This document shows, piece by piece, positions 30,101 through 38,517 of a stretch of DNA of 64,000 bases; positions within the stretch are counted from its first letter, which is position 1, and the number at the start of each line of letters is the position of its first letter. This stretch comes from Actinobacteria bacterium 69-20 (GTDB taxonomy: Bacteria; Actinomycetota; Actinomycetes; Mycobacteriales; Nakamurellaceae), in contig MKSW01000027.1 of NCBI GenBank assembly GCA_001897425.1, positions 48,499 through 112,498 on the forward strand, read 5' to 3'. The notes under the pieces are model-generated. The model ran no database searches and had not been told where the DNA came from. It saw nothing but the letters and a program-made list of their open reading frames with translations. The translations under genes and the position numbers were made by a program.

Positions 30101-30498
30101 GGCGGCAAGTCTCGTGGGCGCTCGGCACCCTCGTCGCCCCTGGCTTCGCCGGCGAGCATCTTCGCGTCGTCATCGACTGGGGTGACGGAGTCGCGACTCG
30201 GGGTGCGCTCACCGCGGGTGTGGCCGTCGATGGTCGTCCGGCCCCGTGGTACACGGTCACCGGTGAGCACCGCTACGCCCGACGGGGGACGTATCGCGTC
30301 GCGCTGCTCGCGACCGGGCCGGACGCCGTTCCGGCGCGCGCGAGCGTGGTGATCCACGCGGGTTCGGTCGCCGGGTCGCATCCGCGGCGAACCCCACGGT
30401 CGTCGCTCGATCCGTTGATGACGATCCACGACGGTGCGCCGCAAGGCGCCGGTACGCGCCGATCGGAACCCACCATGGCGGACCCCGCCGTCGACTGA
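27196..30498 (+). CDS. ClC-type chloride channel + CBS domains fused to GH20-like region and PKD-like tail
   Basis: AGGAGG upstream of GTG; ClC motifs GHGIPESME, GTGGPFGAEGPI, GAAAGMSATFNTPIAAVILAIELVLFE; CBS-like VHPVDALPVVQDGRVVGLLTQSDLM region; GH20b-like RIVVDWGSAQARPIADALAQQLRPATGF...LRGLNHGIQTIRQLLP; no stop codon across the junction. Confidence 0.85.
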   Translation: MLRDRLVSGQTTLSRMWLLSVVAVVLGLVGGGAAVGLFTLISLMTHLTLLGDVGFSLPSLRGYHPTPWLIVYAVAGGLIVSLFAAWAPVIRGHGIPESMEAILERDSRIRPRAAIAKPLSAAVTIGTGGPFGAEGPIIVTGGSVGSLLGQLLSVSPAERKIMLATGAAAGMSATFNTPIAAVILAIELVLFERSLRVIVPLCIASGVAAAIHVVAFGSEPLFMVATKLHVSLAHLPLYVVVGLASGVMAIVLNKGLFAMEAAFRRLPINIFWWPAIGALGFALIGLAVPRTLSMGYSVIVDTLAGRFTAGMLAVLLVAKLLSWLIALGSQTSGGTLAPMFLVGATMGALLGDAVNAVFPGWHVSPAAFALVAMGATFGAATKAVFAAVVFAAEVTGEYTMLIPLMIGAGFAELVVEAVLSDRMMTEKLSHRGFRVEFRTAVDALRTRVARQVMRGPEWVRSDADLQRARNMLAHLGIDTIAVADVDGRYLGTVTSAALDHVAASANQAASPPGAGIVAGDLASGSLDPVRPDEYLAESLERFLAHPVDALPVVQDGRVVGLLTQSDLMAERYRRSTGQELRQAGWVASLHRIVPRPSRGETPKTRPAESAGHTAPSALPKASSTPVAVDAAGDPRSAPQPAPAAFGLHRARHATPHRLLPVPADITPGLGQFVLSERSRIVVDWGSAQARPIADALAQQLRPATGFRLSVSDGRAYRDDISLSLAPIDDLPPAGWDEGYVLCSGVSGVSLTAPSLRGLNHGIQTIRQLLPVWITADHRMPGPWTMPAVTIIDYPRLAERTVRIDLTCRDTSSRDIPSRDIPNRDIPLGVFRTIVDRISDYKINRVSLQLPDGVCEPPADIVEYAAARFITVVVEPGVPAGAGRSADSGSADDASRIVDASGALSGALLVAAERAWSHASTAVPGQDSGTFDRRAAAQGPRLALTGTPLRLTVDAPWRLDLVAMPARAHRRQVSWALGTLVAPGFAGEHLRVVIDWGDGVATRGALTAGVAVDGRPAPWYTVTGEHRYARRGTYRVALLATGPDAVPARASVVIHAGSVAGSHPRRTPRSSLDPLMTIHDGAPQGAGTRRSEPTMADPAVD
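29626..29673 (+). repeat. In-frame 15-bp tandem repeat (SRDIP/SRDIP/NRDIP)
   Basis: TCGCGACATTCCGAG TCGCGACATTCCGAA CCGCGACATTCCG. Confidence 0.85.
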
Positions 30499-30561
30499 CC
30501 GATTCGTCCCGCGCGGGCGGATAGGTCGCGGTGCCGCGCCGTAGCGCGCGAAGATCAAGGC

Positions 30562-31581
30562 ATGGCCCCCACTCGCGTGCTCGACGTCGACCTCCCGGCC
30601 GACGTCTTCGCGATCGTGATGGCCACGGGCATCGTCTCGGTGGCGGCGGACGACCATCACTACCGGCTCATCGACTCGGTTCTCGCCGTGATTGCGTCCG
30701 CGGTGTTCGTGGTGCTGGCCGTCGGGCTCGGACTGAAGATCGTCGCGCGCCGCGACGTCCTCATCGCGGAATCGCGCGATCCGGACACGGCCTTGCGCAT
30801 GTTCACCTTCGTTGCCGCGGCCTGCGTGCTCGGGGTCGTCTGGCGCGCGGATCGTGTCGCACTGTGGATCCTTGCGGTACTCGCGGCGATCGGATGGCTC
30901 GTACTGATGCCGCTGGCCATCCGCGACGTGCGCTCCCGGCCGCACGCCGAGCTGCGGGACCACGCGCGCGGCGCCTGGCTGCTCGTCAGCGTGGCAACGT
31001 CGGGTCTAGCGACGACCGCGGCGGACTTCGGCATCGCCGGGCGTCGGTCGGCCATGGTGTGGCTCGCGGTGCTGCTGTGGGTGCTGGCGGTCGTGCTCTA
31101 TGTCGCGGTCACCTGGCTCATCGCCCGGCGCGCTCTGTCGGCACCGCTGCGGCCGGACGCGGTGACCCCGGACAGTTGGATCCTGATGGGGGCCATGGCG
31201 ATCGTGACGCTCGCCGGTGATCACATCCTCCGCGCGGCCCGCGCCTTCGCGCCGCTGCACCCGCTGGCGATCGTCGCCGCGCCCGTGACGTTCGCCGCGT
31301 GGGTCGTCGCGAGCCTGTGGATCCCGTTCTTGCTGTATGCGGCGATCTGGCGCATCGACCAGCACAGCGGATCGCTGCGGTTCGCCGGTGCATGGTGGTC
31401 CGCGGTGTTTCCGCTCGGCATGTACGCCTCCGCGACAGCCGCGACCGGCACCGACCTCGGTATCCCTAGCCTCGAAACGGTGTCGTTGGTGATGTTCTGG
31501 ATCGCCCTGGTGGTGTGGTTGATCGTCGCGGTTGGCCTGCTGCGAAAGGGGTTGGCCCGGATTCGCGCCCCGCACGTCTGA
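30562..31581 (+). CDS. TDT family (TehA/Mae1-like) transporter
   Basis: VFAIVMATGIVSVAADDH, ten-TM-like hydrophobic protein. Confidence 0.78.
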   Translation: MAPTRVLDVDLPADVFAIVMATGIVSVAADDHHYRLIDSVLAVIASAVFVVLAVGLGLKIVARRDVLIAESRDPDTALRMFTFVAAACVLGVVWRADRVALWILAVLAAIGWLVLMPLAIRDVRSRPHAELRDHARGAWLLVSVATSGLATTAADFGIAGRRSAMVWLAVLLWVLAVVLYVAVTWLIARRALSAPLRPDAVTPDSWILMGAMAIVTLAGDHILRAARAFAPLHPLAIVAAPVTFAAWVVASLWIPFLLYAAIWRIDQHSGSLRFAGAWWSAVFPLGMYASATAATGTDLGIPSLETVSLVMFWIALVVWLIVAVGLLRKGLARIRAPHV

Positions 31582-31725
31582 CGGCCCCGCCACGGCAGGG
31601 CCAGGGGCAGCGCATACCCGATCACGTCGCCCAGACACCGCCCGCGAGAACGGGATAATTCCCGGATTACCCGCGGCGCCCAGGCGACAATGCAGGCTGC
31701 CGGTGCAGCATGCCAGGATTCCGGT

Positions 31726-32319
31726 GTGGGAGTCGAACTACCGCCGCTGACCGTCGACGGGGCCGCAGCGTGGCGAGCGTGGCTGGGGGAGCATCACGCT
31801 GATCAACGCGGGGTGTGGTTGACCCTCGCGAAGAAGGGCGCCGTCGAGCCCACGAGCTTGACATATGACCAGGCGCTGGAGGAGGCGCTGTGCTACGGAT
31901 GGATCGACGGGCAGGTCCGTGGCGGCGACGAGCGCAGCTACCGGCAGCGCTTCACGCCCCGCGGGCCGCGCAGTGGATGGTCGCAGCGCAACGTCGCGAT
32001 CGCGGAGCGGTTGATTGCTGAGGTGCGCATGCAGCCGGCCGGGCTGGCCGCGATCGAACGGGCGAAGGCCGACGGTCGTTGGCAGGCGGCGTACGCCGGA
32101 CCGGCGAACATCGCGGTACCGGACGATCTCGCTGCCGCGCTGGGCGCCGATCCCGCCGCACGGGCGATGTTCGAGGTCCTCAGCGGCCAGAACCGCTACG
32201 CCGTCTTGTACCGCATCCATACCGCCAAGCGGGCCGAGACTCGTCGCCGACGGATCGAGCAGCTGGTCGCCATGCTCCACCGCGGAGAAACCATCTACCC
32301 GCAGCGGCGTCAAAGTTGA
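31726..32319 (+). CDS. YdeI/OmpD-associated family protein
   Basis: RAWLGEHHADQRGVWLTLAKKG...ALEEALCYGWIDGQVRGGDERSYRQRFTPRGPRSGWSQRN. Confidence 0.88.
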   Translation: MGVELPPLTVDGAAAWRAWLGEHHADQRGVWLTLAKKGAVEPTSLTYDQALEEALCYGWIDGQVRGGDERSYRQRFTPRGPRSGWSQRNVAIAERLIAEVRMQPAGLAAIERAKADGRWQAAYAGPANIAVPDDLAAALGADPAARAMFEVLSGQNRYAVLYRIHTAKRAETRRRRIEQLVAMLHRGETIYPQRRQS

Positions 32320-32467
32320 TGTTCCCCCACACCAGGATCCGGTGCGGAATCGGCGTGGGAGGGTGCGTGTATGGATTCTCCACGGACGCTCAGTAAGGAG
32401 TCCGCCGGTCCGCCGGGGCAGGGCTGTCCACGCCTGGAATCCGCGCATGACGGCCCTGCCACGGCAT

Positions 32468-32494
32468 GGACACGAACATCGTCATACTCGTTTC
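32468..32494. repeat. 27-bp dispersed motif, copy A
   Basis: GGACACGAACATCGTCATACTCGTTTC; 24/27 match at 52380..52406. Confidence 0.75.
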
Positions 32495-32616
32495 CCCCCG
32501 ATTCGGCAGGCGCATCGGCGACGGTGGCGAGCGACCCGGGTGCGCGATGACGCGCTGTGGCACGATAAGCGAAGGCAAAATCCGCGGAGAATGCCGCGGG
32601 GGAAAGGGCGATAGCC

Positions 32617-33981
32617 ATGAGCAGTTTCGCGGTGGTCAACCCGGCGACGGGCGAACTCCTCGAGGAGTTCCCCGAGATCGGTGCGGCGGAGCTTGACGCG
32701 GCGTTGGCGGCGGCGGACGGCGCGCATCGCACCTGGTCGCGCTCGACGACGGCGGCCCAGCGCGCCGAACTGGTGCGGCGGGTGGGCGAGCTGCACTCCG
32801 AGCGCCGCGAGGAGCTGGCCGACATCATCGTCACGGAGATGGGCAAGCCGCGGGATCAGGCGCTCGGCGAGATCGACTTCTGCGCGGACATCTACTCCTA
32901 CTACGCCGACAACGGTCCGTCGCTGCTCGCGGACGAGGCGATCGAGCTCAGCGGGGGAAGCGGATCGGCGCTCGTGCGGTACCAATCTCTGGGCGTGATC
33001 CTCGGGATCATGCCGTGGAACTTCCCCTACTACCAGGTGGCACGGTTCGCCGGCCCGAACCTGGTGATCGGCAATACGGTGCTGCTGAAGCACGCGCCGC
33101 AGTGCCCGCGGTCTGCGACCGCCCTGGTCGAGATCTACCGCGACGCCGGATTCCCGGACGGCGCCTACGTCAATATCTTCGCGACGAACGCGCAGATCGA
33201 GGGCGTGATCGCGGATCCGCGCGTGCAGGGCGTCTCGCTGACCGGATCGGAGCGGGCCGGGGCGGCCGTCGCCGAGATCGCCGGGCGGAACCTGAAGAAG
33301 GTGGTGCTGGAGCTCGGCGGCTCCGACCCGTTCATCCTGCTCAGCACGGCCGATATGGACGCGACGGTGGAGTCGGCGGTGGCCGCCCGCCTGGACAACA
33401 GCGGCCAGTCCTGTAATGCCGCTAAGCGATTCATCGTCATCGATTCGCTCTACGACGAGTTCCTCGACAAGTTCACCGACGCGCTGACCGCCGCGAAGCC
33501 GGCCGACCCGGCGCGGGACGGCGCGGCGCTCGGGCCGTTGTCCTCGGCGACGGCGACGGCGCGGCTCGGCGACCAGGTGGACCGCGCGGTCGCCTCGGGC
33601 GCGAACATCGTCGGCGGCGGGCATGACGGGAACTTCTTCCGACCGGCCGTGCTGACGGGGGTCGAGCCGGGTAACGCCGCGTACCGCGAGGAGTTCTTCG
33701 GGCCGGTGGCCAGCGTGTATCGCGCGACGTCCGAGGAGGATGCGATCGCCACGGCGAACGCGACGCCGTTCGGGCTGGGATCCTATGTGTTCACGACCGA
33801 CCCGGATCAGGCGATGCGGGTCGCGAACGCCATGGATGCGGGCATGGTCTTCATCAACGTGGTGGGCGCGGATTCCGCCGAGTTGCCGTTCGGCGGCGTG
33901 AAACGGTCCGGATTCGGTCGCGAACTCGGAAAGTTCGGGATCGGCGAATTCGTCAACAGGAAGATGATCCGGATCGGGTAG
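32617..33981 (+). CDS. NAD(P)-dependent aldehyde dehydrogenase (succinate-semialdehyde dehydrogenase type)
   Basis: GIMPWNFPYYQVARFAGPNL, ELGGSDPFIL, NSGQSCNAAKRFIV. Confidence 0.92.
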   Translation: MSSFAVVNPATGELLEEFPEIGAAELDAALAAADGAHRTWSRSTTAAQRAELVRRVGELHSERREELADIIVTEMGKPRDQALGEIDFCADIYSYYADNGPSLLADEAIELSGGSGSALVRYQSLGVILGIMPWNFPYYQVARFAGPNLVIGNTVLLKHAPQCPRSATALVEIYRDAGFPDGAYVNIFATNAQIEGVIADPRVQGVSLTGSERAGAAVAEIAGRNLKKVVLELGGSDPFILLSTADMDATVESAVAARLDNSGQSCNAAKRFIVIDSLYDEFLDKFTDALTAAKPADPARDGAALGPLSSATATARLGDQVDRAVASGANIVGGGHDGNFFRPAVLTGVEPGNAAYREEFFGPVASVYRATSEEDAIATANATPFGLGSYVFTTDPDQAMRVANAMDAGMVFINVVGADSAELPFGGVKRSGFGRELGKFGIGEFVNRKMIRIG

Positions 33982-34326
33982 CCCGTCCGCGGTGGTGGCC
34001 GAAGGCGGCCGTGGCCGCGCGCCCGGTGGTCGGGCATTCATGAGAATCACAAGCCGTTCCCATGCGTGCGGGGGATTCTTCCGTTATCACACGCATTCGT
34101 CGCTGTGCCGAATGTTGCCGGAGGGCTTCGGTCTTCCCTGAGCCAGAAAGGGTTTCGGACGGCAGAGTGCGGGATGCCCCTCCCGCCACTCACCTCGACG
34201 GTGCCCGCGCCGCTCAGTGCCCGCGCCCTGATGAGTGACCGATCGGTGTTCCGCAGCGCCACGCGCGACGTGGAGATCACGTCGCGACGCGCAGGACATG
34301 GGTTGCTATCGAGGAGGCACTGCACA

Positions 34327-36030
34327 ATGGCCACTACTTTCCACGAGATCGAGGTCGTCGCTGGTGACGACCATCGTCTGAAGAAGGACTTCGGCACGGT
34401 CGGTCTGCTCTTCACCGCGATCGGGTCGATCATCGGGTCCGGTTGGTTGTTCAGTTCGTTGAACGCCTCGAAGGAGGCCGGCCCGGCCGCGATCATCTCC
34501 TGGGTCGTCGCGACCGTCATGTTCCTGTTGATCGCGCTGAGTTATGCGGAACTCGGCGTGATGTTCCCGCGCAGCGGCGGTGTCGCCCGCTACCCGCATT
34601 ACGCCTGGGGCTCGTTCGCGAGCTTCTCGATGGGCTGGGTGACGTGGCTCGCGTGCGCCGCGGTGGCGTCGGTCGAGGTCTCGGCCGTGCTGACCTACGC
34701 GACCTCGTACCTGCCGTGGATGGAGCACAAGAACGCGACGCTCACCGCGCCCGGTCTGGTCATCGCGATCGCCATCATGGCCGTGTTCGTGATCGTCAAC
34801 TATTTCGGCGTCAGATGGTTCGCCCGGATCAACAACCTGCTGGTCTGGTGGAAGCTCGCCATGATCGTGCTGGTGATCATCGCGCTCTTGGTCACCGCGT
34901 TCCACGGCGTCAACTTCGGTATTCACACCAGTAACGGCAGCGGGTTCACCCCGTACGGCCTGAAGGGCGCGTTCGAGGCGATACCGGCTGCGGGCATTGC
35001 GTTCTCGTTCCTCGGATGGCGCCAGGGAATCGAGCTGGCCGGGGAGACGCGCAACCCTCGCCGGAATGTGCCGCTCACCGTCATCGGTTCGGTCGTCATC
35101 TGCGGAATCCTGTACATCCTGCTGCAGGTCGCGTTCATCGGCGCCGTGCCGTCGGCCGCCGTCGCCAAGGGCGGCTGGGCCGAGATCGGGTCCAACCTGG
35201 TTGCCAGCGGCGGGGCCTCTGCCACGTTCAGTCCGCTGGCCGTGGTGGCATCGATCTTGGGACTCGGCTGGCTGGCCGGCTTGCTCTATGCCGACGCGAT
35301 CATCTCGCCGTCGGACACCGGCCTGATCTACACCAGCGTCACCGCCCGGATGTCGTACGCGATGGGCCGCAACCGGAACGCGCCGCGAATCCTGGCTCAT
35401 GTCAACGACAATGGGGTGCCCTGGCCGAGCCTGGTCCTCGCCTGGATCGTCGGCTGCATCTTCTTCCTGCCGTTCCCCAGCTGGCAGGCGCTGGTCTCCA
35501 TCGTGACCTCGCTGACGGTGCTGTCCTTCGGGAGCGGCTCCATCGCGCTGCTCACGTTCCGCAAGCAGATCCCGAAACAGGAGCGCCGGTACCGCCAGGG
35601 CGGGGCGTGGATCATCGCGCCGTTGGCGCTGCTATCGACGAACCTGATCATGTACTGGGCGGGCTGGGACCAGGTGTGGAAGATGATGCTCGCGATCGTC
35701 ATCGGCTACATTCTGCTGTGGATCTTCCAAATCGCCGACGCCAGCAGGAATCGCGCCCCGAAACTGGACTTCGCGCACGGCTGGTGGGTGCTCGTCTGGT
35801 TCGCGGGGATCACCGTGGTGAGCTACCTGGGCAACTACTCCGGCACCTCGGCGGTGCACGCCGGCCAGCTCGGCGTGTACAAGTTCGACGGCGGCATCAT
35901 CGCCAACATCATCCTGACCGTGATCGTGCTGGCCTGCGCCTGGTACTGCAAGCTGCCCGGCGAGCGGGTCCAGGAGATCCTGGAGGAGACCGAGGAGAAC
36001 GCGGTGGTCGGCGGTGCGCCGGCGGACTGA
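34327..36030 (+). CDS. APC family amino acid permease
   Basis: FGTVGLLFTAIGSIIGSGWLFSSLNASKEAGPAAIISWVVATVMFLLIALSYAELGVMFPRSGG. Confidence 0.92.
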   Translation: MATTFHEIEVVAGDDHRLKKDFGTVGLLFTAIGSIIGSGWLFSSLNASKEAGPAAIISWVVATVMFLLIALSYAELGVMFPRSGGVARYPHYAWGSFASFSMGWVTWLACAAVASVEVSAVLTYATSYLPWMEHKNATLTAPGLVIAIAIMAVFVIVNYFGVRWFARINNLLVWWKLAMIVLVIIALLVTAFHGVNFGIHTSNGSGFTPYGLKGAFEAIPAAGIAFSFLGWRQGIELAGETRNPRRNVPLTVIGSVVICGILYILLQVAFIGAVPSAAVAKGGWAEIGSNLVASGGASATFSPLAVVASILGLGWLAGLLYADAIISPSDTGLIYTSVTARMSYAMGRNRNAPRILAHVNDNGVPWPSLVLAWIVGCIFFLPFPSWQALVSIVTSLTVLSFGSGSIALLTFRKQIPKQERRYRQGGAWIIAPLALLSTNLIMYWAGWDQVWKMMLAIVIGYILLWIFQIADASRNRAPKLDFAHGWWVLVWFAGITVVSYLGNYSGTSAVHAGQLGVYKFDGGIIANIILTVIVLACAWYCKLPGERVQEILEETEENAVVGGAPAD

Positions 36031-36080
36031 CGGACGGCGCGCCGGTGGCATGTAGGTATGCCTGGGGCCGGGGCGCACGG

Positions 36081-36121
36081 CCCGGGAGGCGGCCGCCCTT
36101 TGTGCGCGACCGCCTCCCGGG
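36081..36121. terminator. Hairpin between convergent genes
   Basis: CCCGGGAGGCGG ... CCGCCTCCCGGG, perfect 12-bp stem. Confidence 0.8.
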
Positions 36122-36128
36122 CGACCGT

Positions 36129-37181
36129 TCACCGATCGGGCGGCACCGGCCCGGTCGATTCGCGCAGCAGCAGCGCGGTGCTCAGGCGCTGTTGTCGTGG
36201 CTCGGGTTCGACCGATCCGTTGATGGCCTCGATGAGGTAATCGGCGGCGAGCCGGCCCTTGGTGGCGATCGGCTGGCGGATGGTGGTCAAGGTCGGGGTG
36301 GTCCAACTCGATTCAGCGAGGTCGTCGAATCCGGAGACGGACAGTTGCGACGGGATATCGACGCCGGCCTCGCGCGCGGCGTCGAGGATCCCGTAGGCGA
36401 TCACATCGCTGAACGCGACTATCGCGGTCGGCCGTTCGTGCCGCGACCACAAGTCCTTGAACGCGTCGACGCCCCCGGCGCGCGTGCACGGTACCTCGAC
36501 GACGGTCACCTCCTCGCTGTCGGGTGTGAGGCCCGCTGATGCGAGACCCTTGATCGCACCCTCCATGCGGCGCAGAACGGGTCCGCGCCAGTGTCGGTAT
36601 CCGCCGTCGATCCCGGTTTCGATGACGGCGAACGCGATGCGTCGGTGGCCGTGGGCGAGCAGATGTTCCACGACGTCCGCGATGCCGCTGCCGTCCTCGA
36701 TATCGACGCTAGGCACCCCGTCGTGCCATTCGCTGTCGACGAGAACGAAGGGGATCCCGCGTTTGCGGAGCGCCTGGACCTCGCCGCGGTCGGATTCGAG
36801 CCCGGCGACGATGAAACCGTCGACGGCCGCGTAGGGGATGGTCTTGAGCATCGATCCGCGCAGCGGCGGGGCCAGCAGCAGCGTGTATCCCTCCCGGTTG
36901 CAGACCTGGCCGACCCCTTGCAGAAACATTGAGTAGTAAGGGTTTTCGAAGACTTTGCCGATCTGTTGGGGGAGGAGGAGGCCGAGGCTCCCGGTGCGCC
37001 TGGTGCGCAGCATGCGAGCGGTCGGATCCTGGCTGAAGCCGAGTTCGTCCGCAGCGGCAAGGATTCGGCGCAGGGTGTCTTCCGAGAGTTTCGATGCGTC
37101 GTTGAACGCGAGCGAGACGGCCGATTTCGAGACGCCCGCGTGCTCGGCGACATCCTTCATAGTCGTTCGGCGCGCCGCCAT
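36129..37181 (-). CDS. LacI family transcriptional regulator
   Basis: MKDVAEHAGVSKSAVSLAFNDASKLSEDTLRRILAAADELGF; periplasmic-binding-like domain. Confidence 0.95.
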   Translation of the reverse strand: MAARRTTMKDVAEHAGVSKSAVSLAFNDASKLSEDTLRRILAAADELGFSQDPTARMLRTRRTGSLGLLLPQQIGKVFENPYYSMFLQGVGQVCNREGYTLLLAPPLRGSMLKTIPYAAVDGFIVAGLESDRGEVQALRKRGIPFVLVDSEWHDGVPSVDIEDGSGIADVVEHLLAHGHRRIAFAVIETGIDGGYRHWRGPVLRRMEGAIKGLASAGLTPDSEEVTVVEVPCTRAGGVDAFKDLWSRHERPTAIVAFSDVIAYGILDAAREAGVDIPSQLSVSGFDDLAESSWTTPTLTTIRQPIATKGRLAADYLIEAINGSVEPEPRQQRLSTALLLRESTGPVPPDR

Positions 37182-38512
37182 CACACAGCCCCCAGAATCG
37201 CGCTGCCGTGCGCGGCGACATGAATGGGCTCTGACGTGAGTCGGGACAGCGACGGGTGAGCCCAAGGATCGAGTATGACGCCGTTCCCGCGATGTGCGAT
37301 GACCACGGCGGTGTGCCCGCCGAAGGTCCGTTCGACCATCAGCGTGTCGGGATCCAGCGCCCACACCTCTTGGTCTCCTCTTCGTAGCGCCTCGCTGCCC
37401 TGTCGCATTCGCCCGAGGTCCCGAATGCCGTCGATGAGCGCGCGAGACCATCGGGTCTCGTCCCATTCCATACCCGCGCGGCAGCCGGGGTCGTTGCCCC
37501 CGATCATCCCGACCTCGTCCCCGTAGTAGATCATCGGCGAGCCCTGGCACGCGAACATCAGGGTGAAGGCCAGCAGTGTCGCGTCGTCGTTGCCCTGGTG
37601 CCGGGTCAGCACGCGTTCCGTGTCGTGGCTCCCGAGCAGGTTGAGCATGCCGCGGCGATAATCGACGGGAATTCGAGAGCTCAGCCGGCGCAAGCTTTCT
37701 GCGGTCTGCTGCGCGTCACGTGTCCGGTCGGCGGTGAATCCCAGGATCAGGTCGCGAAGCGAGTAGTTCATGGTGCCGTCGGCGGTGTCTCCGCGCAGCC
37801 ACTCCTCGGGATCGCGCCATTCCTCGGCCACGATATAAAGATCGGTGTCGATGCCCTTGACGCATTTCCGGAACTGCCGCCAGAAGCTCGTCGGCACGAA
37901 ATACGGCACGTCGAGCCGCCACCCGTCGATGCCCTGCTCGATCCAATGGCGCGCGACCGAGAGGTGATGGGCGCGGACCTCGGGGTTGTACGTGTTCCAC
38001 TTGGGCAGGTAGTAGCAGCCGGAACAGGTCTGGTAGTTCGGCTCCGGCTCGGCTCGGACGGGGAAATCCTCGGTGAAGAACCAATTCACGTAAGGCGAGT
38101 TCGCCTCGTGGGCGACGACGTCTTGAAATGCCCCATGGCCGTTGCCGCAATGGTTGAAAACCCCGTCGAGGACGACCCGCATCCCTCGGCGGTGGCAGGC
38201 ATCCAGCAGCTGCCGGAACGACGCGAGATCGCCGAGCCGGTGGTCGATCCGGAAGTAGTCGACCGCGTCATAGCGATGGTTGGTGCGGGCCTCGAAGATC
38301 GGCGTGAGGTACAGCGCGTTGACCCCGAGGCCCTGGATGTGGTCGAGGTGGTCGATGATTCCCTGCAGGTCGCCGCCGAGGAAGTTGTCGCGTGTCGGCG
38401 CGGCGTTCCAGGGTTCGGCATCCGGTGGCGTGAGCGACGGGTCGCCGCTCGCGAACCGCTCCGGAAAGATCTGGTAGAAGACGGCGTCTTTCAACCATTC
38501 GGGTGCAGCCAT
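37181..38512 (-). CDS. GH13 alpha-glycosidase (neopullulanase/maltodextrinase-like)
   Basis: AVFYQIFPERFASGD, GVNALYLTPIFEARTNHRYDAVDYFRID, VLDGVFNH, GWRLDVPY, LLGSHDTERV. Confidence 0.93.
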   Translation of the reverse strand: MAAPEWLKDAVFYQIFPERFASGDPSLTPPDAEPWNAAPTRDNFLGGDLQGIIDHLDHIQGLGVNALYLTPIFEARTNHRYDAVDYFRIDHRLGDLASFRQLLDACHRRGMRVVLDGVFNHCGNGHGAFQDVVAHEANSPYVNWFFTEDFPVRAEPEPNYQTCSGCYYLPKWNTYNPEVRAHHLSVARHWIEQGIDGWRLDVPYFVPTSFWRQFRKCVKGIDTDLYIVAEEWRDPEEWLRGDTADGTMNYSLRDLILGFTADRTRDAQQTAESLRRLSSRIPVDYRRGMLNLLGSHDTERVLTRHQGNDDATLLAFTLMFACQGSPMIYYGDEVGMIGGNDPGCRAGMEWDETRWSRALIDGIRDLGRMRQGSEALRRGDQEVWALDPDTLMVERTFGGHTAVVIAHRGNGVILDPWAHPSLSRLTSEPIHVAAHGSAILGAV

Positions 38513-38517
38513 CGCGG

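Noticed and set aside
29281-30963. 560-aa minus-strand ORF
   Set aside because: Shadow ORF antisense to the ClC-GH20 fusion and TDT gene; H/R/D-rich with no recognisable motif.
32482-34050. 522-aa minus-strand ORF
   Set aside because: Antisense to a clear aldehyde dehydrogenase; composition typical of an antisense frame.
37268-37281. Another CGAGTATGACG copy inside the GH13 gene
   Set aside because: Encodes the GNGVILDPW region of the enzyme; may be coincidence, so not counted as a motif copy.
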